Positions 1 to 8,481 of a DNA stretch of 64,000 bases are shown piece by piece. The DNA lies in contig NZ_SMGG01000003.1 of assembly GCF_004339245.1 (NCBI RefSeq), positions 151,106 through 215,105 on the forward strand, given 5' to 3'. The notes beneath the pieces were generated by a model. That model worked only from the letters and a program-made list of their open reading frames with translations, searched no databases and was not told where the DNA came from. Source of the DNA: Seleniivibrio woodruffii (GTDB taxonomy: Bacteria; Chrysiogenota; Deferribacteres; Deferribacterales; Geovibrionaceae). Position numbers and translations under genes: made by a program. Each line of letters opens with the position of its first letter. Within the stretch, counting starts at the first letter, position 1.

Positions 1-853
1 CTATGATTATAAGCAGAATGAGCAGCCCCAGCGGAAGAAAAACTATTACAACGGCAAACTCACCCGCCCAAGGGAAGAAACTGAAAACAAACTGTCTTTT
101 GTAAGGCTCCGTAAGATATATCAGAACGAATTTTGTGCCGTGCACTGTAAATTCATAAAAACCCGCCTGCCTGTTGCCGAACTTGGCCGTGGTTCGGGTT
201 TCTATATTTTTTTTAAGCCTGAGAAGCTGCCCCCTCTCGGTTTCCGCACCATAGCGGGAAACACTGTCGATCAGCAGTTCGCTCTTTCCGCCTCTGTAAA
301 CTGTGCTCCAGTAGCCTTTTACCCCGCTGTCGTCCATCACGGTAAAAATATCGTATACCGCACCGCTGAAAACACCGTTGCGCATAACAGGATATATCAG
401 GATCATGTTGCTGCTCTTGCCCGCATCCATGTATCCCAGATAGACCTTTCCCTGCCTTATCCGGGCTGCGGCCTCCTCTGATCTGGGTGTCGGCACAGAG
501 CAGTCATCGGCACCGTAAGTTATGCTTTTTATTATCTCAAATCCGCTGTCGGTGATTCCGGTGCTGAAACAGTCGCCCAGATTGTAGTGTTTATCGATGA
601 AAGATGCATACTGCTGGAGCTGTCTGGCCATTTCGTCGGGTGTCGGTGCGGCAGCAACCTCTTTCAGATTGTCGCCACGCTCGTGGATTATATGCTCGAT
701 GAACCGGCCGATAAGTTTTGAGTTGCCTGATGCCTCAGTCGAATATTTATCAGTAAGGCTTTCGTCAGTCTCACGTCCCGCAATAAGAATCCCTATGCTC
801 GCCAGACCGGCTATGAACAGCAGGATTATGAGTCTGTTAAAAAATTTGAACAT
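1..853 (-). CDS. Membrane-anchored sensor protein, N-terminal part (cut by window edge)
   Basis: The reverse strand is open from an ATG at 853 to the window edge (284 codons, no stop). The protein starts with a hydrophobic segment (about residues 7-25), then has a roughly 230-residue soluble region, then a second hydrophobic segment (about 262-284) at the edge. This is the layout of an extracytoplasmic ligand-binding sensor between two membrane helices, as in histidine kinases, diguanylate cyclases and chemoreceptors. The output domain lies outside the window, so the class cannot be named. A weak AAGAAG ribosome site precedes the start. The gene is divergent from the downstream mutase gene. 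Confidence 0.7.
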   Translation of the reverse strand, partial: MFKFFNRLIILLFIAGLASIGILIAGRETDESLTDKYSTEASGNSKLIGRFIEHIIHERGDNLKEVAAAPTPDEMARQLQQYASFIDKHYNLGDCFSTGITDSGFEIIKSITYGADDCSVPTPRSEEAAARIRQGKVYLGYMDAGKSSNMILIYPVMRNGVFSGAVYDIFTVMDDSGVKGYWSTVYRGGKSELLIDSVSRYGAETERGQLLRLKKNIETRTTAKFGNRQAGFYEFTVHGTKFVLIYLTEPYKRQFVFSFFPWAGEFAVVIVFLPLGLLILLIII

Positions 854-947
854 ATAAACTTCTTGTGGTTATTCAACAGGACTTGACCGATTCGCCTGTT
901 ATGCCATAATTCTAAAAAGCAAATGTCATTTGTGCAAGAGGTATATC

Positions 948-2783
948 ATGTCAGATTCTTTCAAAAAGCTCGATGCCCCCGAAGCGGTGGTAAAAAACGC
1001 CGATAAACTCCTTAAACCCACATCATACGACATCCGTGCGTATGTGGGAGAACCGGGGAACTTTTTCACAGAAAAGGCAGTGCTCACCCCCGAAGCAATG
1101 GAGACCATCGGCAGGATTCTGGGCTGTCAGGAGTTCGTTCTGAAATCCGGAATGCGCATGAGCCTCAAGGTCGGCGATACTGTGGTGATAGGTTACGACA
1201 ACGGCCCCACCTCCAAACCCCTTGCGGAAGCTATGGCAAAAGGCCTGAACAGTCAGGGGGTAAACGTTTACGATATCGGAACGTCCTCCTCCGGTCAGGT
1301 TTATCAGAACCAGAACCAGCTGGGCGCAAAAGCCCACGTTCAGATAACCCGCTCCCACGTTGAAGTCACCACCAACGGAGCAAAATTCGGCATATCCACT
1401 CAGGGTGTCCACACCTATCTGCTTGAACAGATGAACATATTCCTTAAAGAGGGCTATCCTGTAAGAAACCTGCCCGCAGAAAAACACGGCAAAGTCACCG
1501 ACAAGATCAAAGAGGGCAGAGACGTATATTTCAGTAAGATGAAAGCCGTATACGGCGAATACTTTTCAAAAAGAGACAACTCAAAGACAGCGGTAAACCT
1601 TTTCGGCGGAACAGGACTTCAGTACAAAGAGCTGTTTCTGGATATTCTCGGCAAAGATACGCTGATTCTCGGCGATGATATAGACGTTAACAGCGGACAT
1701 CTTCTGGCTGACCCCACCCGCAAAGAGATGCTGGCGAAAGTTCCGGGGCTTCAGAAAGCTCTGGATGCGGGAAAACGTGTTCACTCCTTCGATCTTGATG
1801 CCGACAGAGGCTCGCTGACAGAAGGCTCGGACGCTCTTTCCGTTTCGGGTTCAGGTCACTATCTGGGCGACAACCTCGCTTTCATCCTTGCCGACCACAA
1901 GCTGAAACTGGCTCTTCCGGCACTTCGCAAGGCTCTCAAAGAAAAAGGAGTGAACGAAACGAACCTGAAAGCCGTAGAAAAGATAGCAAAGACCTTCTAC
2001 ATAGACCCCAGATATACCGGAGCGGTGAAAAAATATATCGAATCCCTTGGCGGAACAACGGTTTTCCACCCCAAAGGTCACTCGCTCTGGAAAGAGACCA
2101 TAACTGAGAATATGAAGCTGATCGCTTCTCTGGCCGGATACGGCTCCATTGATGAATTTGTTCAGGCGACAGGCTACAGAGACCTGCAAATAGAGGCCAG
2201 CCTTCACTTCTTCTCAACCGACACTGCCGACGGCATCCCCAGAGACGACGCTGTGGAAAACATCTTTATCCTTGAGCAGGTAATGGATGAACTTGGCATA
2301 GATAAGCTGGCTGACTACTTCAAAACCGTGCCCTCCCGTTTCGCAACAAAGGAGATACGCACCGTTGCGGCATCTAACGAACAAAAAGAGCATATCACAG
2401 CCGAAGCTGTGGCCGCACTGCGCAACCTCTTTTCCGGCAGACACGGATTCGACGTTACGGAGTTTGACGGTCAGATAAGGGTGGATTTTACAGAAGGATT
2501 CCTGATGTACGGAATGTCCAACACTTCGCCCAAACTCACCTTCATGGCGGAAGGAGAAACGGTAGAAATGCGCAATAAGGCGCTTGCCTTTGTTCTTGCA
2601 CTGCACAACGAACTGAAAAGGAAATATGACGATAAAGAGCCTATGGATCTGTCCGAAAACGACTTTTTCACTAAAGACGGCTCATATGAAATGAGTGCGC
2701 CGGATTCTGTCTATCTTTGTGATAAGCGTGCTCAGGAGTTTATGGATCACTGCGGGCTTGATAAGGAAATTATCGGATTTTAA
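948..2783 (+). CDS. Phosphoglucomutase/phosphomannomutase family protein
   Basis: A 611-residue member of the alpha-D-phosphohexomutase superfamily, which moves phosphate between C1 and C6 of hexoses. The active-site loop is T134-R-S136-H137 followed by N143-G144-A-K146, where S136 would be the phosphoserine. The metal loop is D282-L-D284-A-D286-R. A sugar-binding GHSLWKE segment and a C-terminal SNTSPKLTF phosphate-binding loop follow. The loops depart from the usual TASHNP and DGDGDR forms, so substrate cannot be assigned. ATG 948 is chosen over the TTG at 930 because AGAGG lies just upstream of it. The gene could feed hexose-1-phosphate to glycan synthesis, which is inference. Confidence 0.85.
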   Translation: MSDSFKKLDAPEAVVKNADKLLKPTSYDIRAYVGEPGNFFTEKAVLTPEAMETIGRILGCQEFVLKSGMRMSLKVGDTVVIGYDNGPTSKPLAEAMAKGLNSQGVNVYDIGTSSSGQVYQNQNQLGAKAHVQITRSHVEVTTNGAKFGISTQGVHTYLLEQMNIFLKEGYPVRNLPAEKHGKVTDKIKEGRDVYFSKMKAVYGEYFSKRDNSKTAVNLFGGTGLQYKELFLDILGKDTLILGDDIDVNSGHLLADPTRKEMLAKVPGLQKALDAGKRVHSFDLDADRGSLTEGSDALSVSGSGHYLGDNLAFILADHKLKLALPALRKALKEKGVNETNLKAVEKIAKTFYIDPRYTGAVKKYIESLGGTTVFHPKGHSLWKETITENMKLIASLAGYGSIDEFVQATGYRDLQIEASLHFFSTDTADGIPRDDAVENIFILEQVMDELGIDKLADYFKTVPSRFATKEIRTVAASNEQKEHITAEAVAALRNLFSGRHGFDVTEFDGQIRVDFTEGFLMYGMSNTSPKLTFMAEGETVEMRNKALAFVLALHNELKRKYDDKEPMDLSENDFFTKDGSYEMSAPDSVYLCDKRAQEFMDHCGLDKEIIGF

Positions 2784-2798
2784 AAGATATGCGGTCGG

Positions 2799-2831
2799 TT
2801 ACACCGGAAGCCTTAAAAGCTTCCGGTGTAA
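2799..2831. terminator. Hairpin between convergent mutase gene and lpxC
   Basis: A perfect 13-bp inverted repeat (2799-2811 with 2819-2831, 7-base loop) sits between the two convergent stop codons and touches the lpxC stop. It could end transcription from both sides. There is no clear T-run on either side, so it is not a textbook intrinsic terminator. Confidence 0.6.
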
Positions 2832-3737
2832 TCAGACCAGCCCCTGTGGTTTCAATTCAAACTGAGTTACGCCCGGAACTTTCTCTCCGGACATTTCAAC
2901 TATTGAATATGAGTCTTTCGACTCGGTCATAAGTCTTGCGAAAAGGTTGTTTATCTGGTGGCCGGATTTATAGGCTCTGATGTGCCCGAAAATCCTGTAG
3001 CCTGTCAGCGATATGTCGCCGATGAGATCGAGCACCTTGTGCCTTACGAACTCGTCTTTATATCTGAGTCCTTCGGGGTTCAGTATGTCGTCGCCGTCTA
3101 TCACCACGGCATTTTCAAGACTGCCGCCCTTTGCCAGACCCATCTGCCAGAGTGATTCCACCTCACGCTTGAACCCGAAGGTGCGTGCGGAGGCTATCTC
3201 GTCTGCAAAGGTGTTTTCATCTATCTGATAAAAAGCTCTCTGCTGGCCGATGGATTCGCTTTCGAAGTCAATGTCGAATGTGACCTTGAAAAAGCGGGAA
3301 GGGATTATCTCTATCCACTTTCCGTCCTTCTCAAGCCTTATCTTCTTGTTGAACTTCATATATTTTCTGGGTTTGCCCAGTCTTGTTATCCCTGCGTTCT
3401 TTATAAGGGGGATATAGGGTTTTGCGGAGCCATCCAGAATGGGAACTTCGGGTCCTGAAACCTCTATCATTGCGTTGTCGACACCCATTCCGTAGAGGGC
3501 GGACATTATGTGTTCTATGGTGCTGATGGAGTGTTCGCCGCATTTGATGGTTGTGGCGAGCATGGTTGAAGTGACTGTATAGGGCGACACACGGGTATAT
3601 TCACTGGCTGCGTCGCTGCGTCTGAAACAGATTCCGCTGTCGGCAAAAGCGGGATGCAGGGTCATGGATATTTTCTGCCCTGTGTGAAGCCCGATGCCGT
3701 CGATTGTGATGCTTTTCTTTAATGTTGTCTGTTTCAT
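2832..3737 (-). CDS. lpxC: UDP-3-O-acyl-N-acetylglucosamine deacetylase LpxC
   Basis: Zinc enzyme catalysing the committed step of lipid A synthesis in the cytoplasm. The 301-residue length is normal. The zinc ligands are visible as H76 (EHIMSAL), H233 and D237 (HKVLDLIGD), and the catalytic histidine as H260 (SGHQINN). It is the clearest evidence that the cell makes lipopolysaccharide. The gene lies downstream of dnaB on the same strand but is separated from it by a terminator, so it probably has its own promoter in the 3738-3819 gap; I did not find a convincing one. Confidence 0.97.
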   Translation of the reverse strand: MKQTTLKKSITIDGIGLHTGQKISMTLHPAFADSGICFRRSDAASEYTRVSPYTVTSTMLATTIKCGEHSISTIEHIMSALYGMGVDNAMIEVSGPEVPILDGSAKPYIPLIKNAGITRLGKPRKYMKFNKKIRLEKDGKWIEIIPSRFFKVTFDIDFESESIGQQRAFYQIDENTFADEIASARTFGFKREVESLWQMGLAKGGSLENAVVIDGDDILNPEGLRYKDEFVRHKVLDLIGDISLTGYRIFGHIRAYKSGHQINNLFARLMTESKDSYSIVEMSGEKVPGVTQFELKPQGLV

Positions 3738-3819
3738 GCGATATTTACAGCAATATGCATGCCATCGCTAAAACCCGCTAAAATCAGGAAAATGTTAATA
3801 ATTTGTATGAAAAATACAA

Positions 3820-3869
3820 CAAAAAGGGGCTATCCCCTGTATCATTTTAGATACAGTTTTCTAGCCCCT
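3820..3869 (-). terminator. Intrinsic terminator after dnaB
   Basis: Nested inverted repeats directly at the dnaB stop: AGGGGCTA (3825-3832) pairs with TAGCCCCT (3862-3869), with an inner TGTATC/GATACA stem. Read leftward it is followed by TTTTTGTTG. Confidence 0.8.
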
Positions 3870-5180
3870 GTAGAGATCTTTGAAGAGCATGTACTCTTTT
3901 ATGAATGACAGCTCGACCTCGGTTACGGGGCCGTTTCTGTGTTTTGCTATGATAACTTCCGCAACGCCCAGTCTGTCGGACTGCTTGTTATAGACCTCGT
4001 CACGGTACAGGAAGATGATCATATCCGCATCCTGCTCGATGGCTCCTGATTCTCTAAGGTCGGAAATCATCGGGCGTTTGTCTGCTCTCTGCTCCACACC
4101 GCGGTTAAGCTGCGAAAGAGCAACAATGGGAATATTAAGCTCCTTTGCCAGAGCCTTCAGCGATCTTGATATCTCAGAGATCTGCTGTTCCCTGTTGTCC
4201 CCTTTTGTGGCTCCCATCAGCTGAAGGTAATCCACAAAAATGAGATCCAGTCCGTGTTCACGGCGGATCCTGCGGCATTTCGCCCTGAGTTCCAGAGGGG
4301 TGATGGCGGGGGTATCGTCTATGAAAAGTCTCATATCACCCAGAACACCCGCCGCACTGGCGAGCTTCTGCCACTCCTCCATCGAGAACTTCCCTCCCCT
4401 CAGCTTGTTCGACTCCACACCCGCCTGAGCCGCCAGAAGACGCTGGGCAAGCTGGTGGGAGGACATTTCCAGAGAGAAGAAAGCAACCGAGCGGTTGTCC
4501 TTGTACGCCGCATTCAGAGCGACGTTCAGTGAGAAAGCGGTTTTACCCATACCGGGTCGTCCCGCAACTATTATAAGGTCTGAGTTCTGCAGACCGTTGG
4601 TAACATCGTTCAGGTCTTTAAAGCCCGTGTTTACGCCGGAGAGCTGATCGCTTCTGTGGAAAAGGCTGTTCAGCATATCCAGAGTTTCGTGCATCAGCTT
4701 TCCCAGCGGCTGAACACCGCTCTTGAGCTTATGCTCCGCAAGGCTGAAAATACGCTTCTCCGCACTCTCCACAACTTCGGAAACGTTGTCAGGCTGTTCG
4801 TAGCAGGACTCGGTCATCTCCACCGCAACACCGATAAGCTGGCGCAGGGTTGCCCTGTCACGCACAAGCTCGGCATAGTGGCCTACGTTTGCTGATGTTG
4901 GGATGATATCCACCAGAGAGGAAACGTATTCAACGCCCCCTGCCCTTTGCAGGTCTTCATCGGACATTGAACCTATAACGGTGACAACGTCCACAGGCTT
5001 TCCCTGTTCCTGAAGCCACAAAATCTTGCGGTAGAGGTTCTGGTGGGCGGGAATGTAGAAATCATCGGCACTGATCTTGTCGACGACCCTGTCCAGCGCC
5101 TTGTCATCAAGTAATATCGAGGCTATAACCGCCTGCTCCGCCTCCTTGTTGTGAGGGGGAACACGTCTCATATCCGCCAT
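3861..5180 (-). CDS. dnaB: Replicative DNA helicase DnaB
   Basis: Hexameric helicase that unwinds DNA at the replication fork. 439 residues, normal length, with the N-terminal DnaB domain and a RecA-fold ATPase: Walker A G207-RPGMGKT, a SLEMS segment, and the DYLQLM Walker B region. The start is taken at ATG 5180, one base after the rplI stop; a TTG at 5195 would overlap rplI and lacks support. The rplI-dnaB arrangement is common in bacteria, and translation is likely coupled. Confidence 0.97.
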   Translation of the reverse strand: MADMRRVPPHNKEAEQAVIASILLDDKALDRVVDKISADDFYIPAHQNLYRKILWLQEQGKPVDVVTVIGSMSDEDLQRAGGVEYVSSLVDIIPTSANVGHYAELVRDRATLRQLIGVAVEMTESCYEQPDNVSEVVESAEKRIFSLAEHKLKSGVQPLGKLMHETLDMLNSLFHRSDQLSGVNTGFKDLNDVTNGLQNSDLIIVAGRPGMGKTAFSLNVALNAAYKDNRSVAFFSLEMSSHQLAQRLLAAQAGVESNKLRGGKFSMEEWQKLASAAGVLGDMRLFIDDTPAITPLELRAKCRRIRREHGLDLIFVDYLQLMGATKGDNREQQISEISRSLKALAKELNIPIVALSQLNRGVEQRADKRPMISDLRESGAIEQDADMIIFLYRDEVYNKQSDRLGVAEVIIAKHRNGPVTEVELSFIKEYMLFKDLYRG

Positions 5181-5181
5181 A

Positions 5182-5625
5182 TTATTCCGCAACAACGTTG
5201 ACTTTTACTTCGGCGTTGATTTCCATGTATATCTTGACCTTAACACTGTGCTGTCCGGGTTCCTTGATGTGGTCTTTCAGGGCTATGTCCTTTTTGTCCA
5301 CTTCCACCCCTGCATCGTGCAGAGCCTTTGCAATGTCCGCCGCAGTTATTGCGCCGTAGAGCTTGCCTGTGTCTCCGCCTTTGCCTTTGATGGTGATGCC
5401 TGTTTTGTTCAGTGTTTCAGCCAGAGCCTTCGCATCGGCTATTTTTTTGGCCTCACGCTCTTTGGCCGCCTGTCTTTTGGCCTCCAGTGCCGCAAGGTTT
5501 GCGGGAGTGGCTTCCACTGCCAGTTTCTTTTTAAAAAGGAAGTTCTGGGCGTAGCCGTCTTTGGCCTCTTTTATTTCGTCTTTTTTCGCAACGCCCTTGA
5601 CGTCTTGAAGAAATATTACTTTCAT
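5182..5625 (-). CDS. rplI: 50S ribosomal protein L9
   Basis: A 147-residue L9 with the characteristic N-terminal domain ([20 protein letters not shown]) and the G-YA-NFL-KK-LA block, a charged connecting helix, and a C-terminal rRNA-binding domain. It binds 23S rRNA and helps keep the reading frame. It immediately precedes dnaB. The usual partners rpsF and rpsR are not upstream here; recX is, across a 126-base gap holding two palindromic repeats. Confidence 0.97.
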   Translation of the reverse strand: MKVIFLQDVKGVAKKDEIKEAKDGYAQNFLFKKKLAVEATPANLAALEAKRQAAKEREAKKIADAKALAETLNKTGITIKGKGGDTGKLYGAITAADIAKALHDAGVEVDKKDIALKDHIKEPGQHSVKVKIYMEINAEVKVNVVAE

Positions 5626-5653
5626 AATTCAAACCTCTAACTTTTCTTAATTC

Positions 5654-5740
5654 TTATCTCCCCCTTTATTAAAGGGGGATTAAGGGGGATTTACATCTTA
5701 AGAAGAAAATACCCCGCCCCTCCTTTGACAAAGGAGGGAG
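5654..5740. repeat. Dispersed palindromic repeat, two hairpins in tandem
   Basis: The first hairpin is TCCCCCTTT (5659-5667) with AAAGGGGGA (5671-5679), followed by a conserved tail to about 5696. The second is CCCTCCTTT (5718-5726) with AAAGGAGGG (5730-5738) and a GAC loop. The first unit matches 58754-58796 at 39 of 43 positions by hand count. It lies between rplI and recX, where it may also end transcription. Confidence 0.75.
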
Positions 5741-5751
5741 AAAACTGAAAT

Positions 5752-6222
5752 CTATTCTTCCTCAGTATTCAATACTGCAACTATCTCGTTGCAGGAATAA
5801 CCTTTTCTGTAAAAATGAGCAATACATTTCTGTTTCAGCTCATAGGGGCTTTTGGCCCTTTTCGTCTCCATGTACTTTGCCACCATAGACCTGAGCAGCT
5901 CTTTTCTGTCGATATACCGCTCGTCCGCTATATCGTCAAAATCCGTCACATTGTCGTCAACGCCCTTCTCTCTCAGTTCCTCTTTTATGCGGAAACTGCC
6001 GTAGCCCGAACGCATGCGGGAGGCTATCAGGTTTTTTCTGGCGTTTTCATCGTTTATGTAGCCGTAGTCTTTCAGTTTCGCTATGGTCTCGTCCGCCGCA
6101 TCCTCTCCGAAATGCTCCGCTATCTTAGACCGCATCTCGCTCTCGAAAAAATCTCTGCGGGAGAGCACCCGAACAGCGTACTCAAATGGGGTCTTACTGC
6201 GTATTCTGCGTTTGGGAAACAA
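5752..6222 (-). CDS. recX: Regulatory protein RecX
   Basis: Small (156-residue), helical, charged protein of the RecX family, which binds RecA filaments and modulates recombination and the SOS response. The family repeats are visible, e.g. YAVRVLSRRDFFESEMRSK near the N-terminus, the LKDYGYINDE segment, and G-YGSFRIKEELREKGV. It starts six bases after the pilT stop in a recA-pilT-recX run, so all three are probably co-transcribed. The only odd point is the pilT gene between recA and recX. Confidence 0.92.
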   Translation of the reverse strand: MFPKRRIRSKTPFEYAVRVLSRRDFFESEMRSKIAEHFGEDAADETIAKLKDYGYINDENARKNLIASRMRSGYGSFRIKEELREKGVDDNVTDFDDIADERYIDRKELLRSMVAKYMETKRAKSPYELKQKCIAHFYRKGYSCNEIVAVLNTEEE

Positions 6223-6228
6223 CTTTTG

Positions 6229-7311
6229 TTACCCTCTGCCGCCGGAAAAACCCGCCAGTTTCAGTTTGAGGTCGTCGGGACTTTTCGCCCATTTCAGAGC
6301 CTCTTCTGCGGTGATGTAGCCTGCGTCGATATGGTCCATAAGGGACTGGTCGAACGACTGTGAGCCGTAAATATCACGCCCCTGCTCTATGAAATCCGTT
6401 ATCTCGTGAATCCTGTTCCTGTCACCGATGCACTCTCTTATTGTGGATGTGGAAACCATTATCTCCACCGCAGGAACCCTGCCAGGCTTGTCGGTTCTGG
6501 GAACAAGTCTCTGGGATATCACCGCATTAAGCACCGATGCAAGCTGGAGCCTTACCTGCTCTTGCCTGTGGGGTTCGAACACGGATATTATCCTGTTGAT
6601 GGTCTCCGGTGCATCCAGAGTGTGCAGGGTTGACATCACAAGGTGTCCGGTCTCCGCCGCATGGAGCGCAGTCTCTATGGTCTCGACATCACGCATCTCG
6701 CCCACCAGAATCATATCCGGATCCTGCCTGAGCGCCCTTTTAAGAGCCTCGGAAAATGAGTTCGTATCCGCACCCACCTCCCTCTGGGAGATGGAGGCCT
6801 GCTTGTCCGTGTGCAGAAACTCTATGGGATCTTCAACGGTGATTATGTTTATCTTCCTGGTGCGGTTAACGTAATCTATCATGGATGCCAGAGTAGTTGA
6901 TTTTCCGCTTCCGGTTATCCCCGTCACCAGAACAAGGCCTCTGTGTTTGCCTGAGATCTCTTTTATGACCTCCGGCAGAAAAAGCTTGTCGATGTCGGGA
7001 ATGGATTCGGGTATCACTCTCAGAACCATGCCTATGAGTCCACGCTGGATATATGCGTTCACCCTGAAACGTGCGACACCTTTCAGAGCATATGCAAAAT
7101 CCGCCTCTTTGCGCTCTTTGAACTCGGCTTTAAGACCGGCGGGCATAATGCTGCCCGCCATTTTAACGGCGTCCTCCGCCGTAACGGTTTCAAATCCTTC
7201 CAGATTCTCCATCTCGCCGTGCAGACGCACCACAGGCGGCCTGCCCACTTTTATGTGGATATCGGAAACGCCCATTGATGCCGCTTTCGCCAGAATGGAG
7301 TTCAGTTCCAT
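6229..7311 (-). CDS. pilT: Type IV pilus retraction ATPase PilT
   Basis: Hexameric cytoplasmic ATPase that powers pilus retraction and twitching. 360 residues. An N-terminal PAS-like region precedes the ATPase core with Walker A G131-ITGSGKST, the TVEDPIEF Asp box, the Walker B region (DPDMILVGEMRD) and the His box (HLVMSTLHT). The C-terminal retraction motif usually written AIRNLIRE is not recognisable; IGDRNRIHEITDFIEQG stands in that place. A relative such as PilU cannot be excluded. It lies one base after recA. Confidence 0.92.
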   Translation of the reverse strand: MELNSILAKAASMGVSDIHIKVGRPPVVRLHGEMENLEGFETVTAEDAVKMAGSIMPAGLKAEFKERKEADFAYALKGVARFRVNAYIQRGLIGMVLRVIPESIPDIDKLFLPEVIKEISGKHRGLVLVTGITGSGKSTTLASMIDYVNRTRKINIITVEDPIEFLHTDKQASISQREVGADTNSFSEALKRALRQDPDMILVGEMRDVETIETALHAAETGHLVMSTLHTLDAPETINRIISVFEPHRQEQVRLQLASVLNAVISQRLVPRTDKPGRVPAVEIMVSTSTIRECIGDRNRIHEITDFIEQGRDIYGSQSFDQSLMDHIDAGYITAEEALKWAKSPDDLKLKLAGFSGGRG

Positions 7312-7312
7312 C

Positions 7313-8335
7313 TTATTCCTCGGAAGCTGTTGCTGTTCCTTTGTAGTCGGTCACGGCATATTTGGCTCTTATCTTAGCCTCAAGCTCTGCCGCCGCTTCA
7401 GGGTTATCTTTAAGCCAGCTTCTGGAGTTCTCCTTGCCCTGACCTATCTTCGCATCGCCGTAGCTGAACCATGCGCCCGCCTTATTGATGAATCCTGCAT
7501 CAACACCCATGTCGATGAGAAGTCCCTCACGGGATACGCCCTCGCCGTACATGATGTCAAATTCGGCCGTTTTGAAGGGGGGAGCCACCTTGTTCTTAAC
7601 CACCTTCGCAATGCCGTGGTTACCCACAACCTCTTCCTTCTCTTTCAGTGCCTGAGATTTTTTGATCTCAATACGCATTGATGCATAGAACTTAAGAGCG
7701 TTACCGCCGGTTGTGGTCTCGGGGTTGCCGTATACCACGCCTATTTTCGAACGGGTCTGGTTTATGAATATCAGTGTGGTCTGAGACTTGTTTACAATGC
7801 TGGTGAGTTTTCTGAGAGCCTGGCTCATCAGTCTCGCCTGAAGACCCATGTGGGAATCGCCCATCTCGCCCTCTATCTCCGCACGGGGAGTAAGAGCCGC
7901 AACAGAATCCACTACGATGATGTCTATCGCACCGCTTCTTACGAGGGTCTCGGTTATCTCCAGTGCCGCCTCGCCGCTGTCGGGCTGGCTCACCAGAAGG
8001 TTGTCGGTGTCAACGCCTATGGCCTTGGCATACACGGGGTCAAGAGCGTGTTCCGCATCGACAAACGCCGCTGCGCCGCCCTGTTTCTGAGCCTCTGCTA
8101 TGGCATGGAGGGCTATGGTGGTCTTACCGCTGGACTCCGCTCCGTAAATCTCTATTATCCTGCCTTTGGGAAATCCGCCCACGCCAAGAGCTATATCCAG
8201 CGACAGAATGCCGGTGGACACAACGGGGAGCTTTTCGTTGGGTCTGTCGCCCAGACGCATAACCGCCCCTTTTCCGAAATCCTTCTCTATCTTGCCCAGA
8301 GCAAGCTCCAGGGCTTTTTTCTTATCCTGATCCAT
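7313..8335 (-). CDS. recA: Recombinase RecA
   Basis: DNA strand-exchange ATPase and co-protease for LexA-type repressors. 340 residues, normal length, with Walker A G65-AESSGKT, the [14 protein letters not shown] region and the [11 protein letters not shown] loop typical of RecA. GGAGGAG precedes the start codon. It is the first gene of recA-pilT-recX. The upstream gap contains a TATAAT and a 15-bp palindrome that may be an operator. Confidence 0.98.
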   Translation of the reverse strand: MDQDKKKALELALGKIEKDFGKGAVMRLGDRPNEKLPVVSTGILSLDIALGVGGFPKGRIIEIYGAESSGKTTIALHAIAEAQKQGGAAAFVDAEHALDPVYAKAIGVDTDNLLVSQPDSGEAALEITETLVRSGAIDIIVVDSVAALTPRAEIEGEMGDSHMGLQARLMSQALRKLTSIVNKSQTTLIFINQTRSKIGVVYGNPETTTGGNALKFYASMRIEIKKSQALKEKEEVVGNHGIAKVVKNKVAPPFKTAEFDIMYGEGVSREGLLIDMGVDAGFINKAGAWFSYGDAKIGQGKENSRSWLKDNPEAAAELEAKIRAKYAVTDYKGTATASEE

Positions 8336-8363
8336 CTCTCCTCCGAAAAAAGTGATTTAACAA

Positions 8364-8369
8364 ATTATA
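8364..8369 (-). promoter_or_regulatory. recA: Possible -10 element of the recA promoter
   Basis: A perfect TATAAT on the reverse strand 29 bases before the recA start codon. The matching -35 region (TCTTAA or nearby) is poor, so this is a tentative call. Confidence 0.35.
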
Positions 8370-8419
8370 TTACTATAAAATCTGTCTTAAGAAAACATCC
8401 ATTTGATAACATGACCAAG

Positions 8420-8434
8420 CGACAGTTGCTGTCG
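8420..8434. promoter_or_regulatory. Palindrome CGACAG-N3-CTGTCG upstream of recA
   Basis: A perfect 6-3-6 inverted repeat in the divergent gap between recA and the glycan island. It sits about 85 bases before the recA start and 48 before the first island gene. Its position fits an operator (for recA or the island), but it does not match the LexA boxes I know (CTGT-N8-ACAG or CGAAC-N4-GTTCG). Confidence 0.3.
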
Positions 8435-8481
8435 TCGTTATAAATACTGTACAACTAAAATATCTTGGATTAAAATTGCTC

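Noticed and set aside
140-857. Two rightward open frames near the left edge
   Set aside because: They lie antisense to a continuous leftward frame with a good membrane-sensor layout that runs off the window edge.
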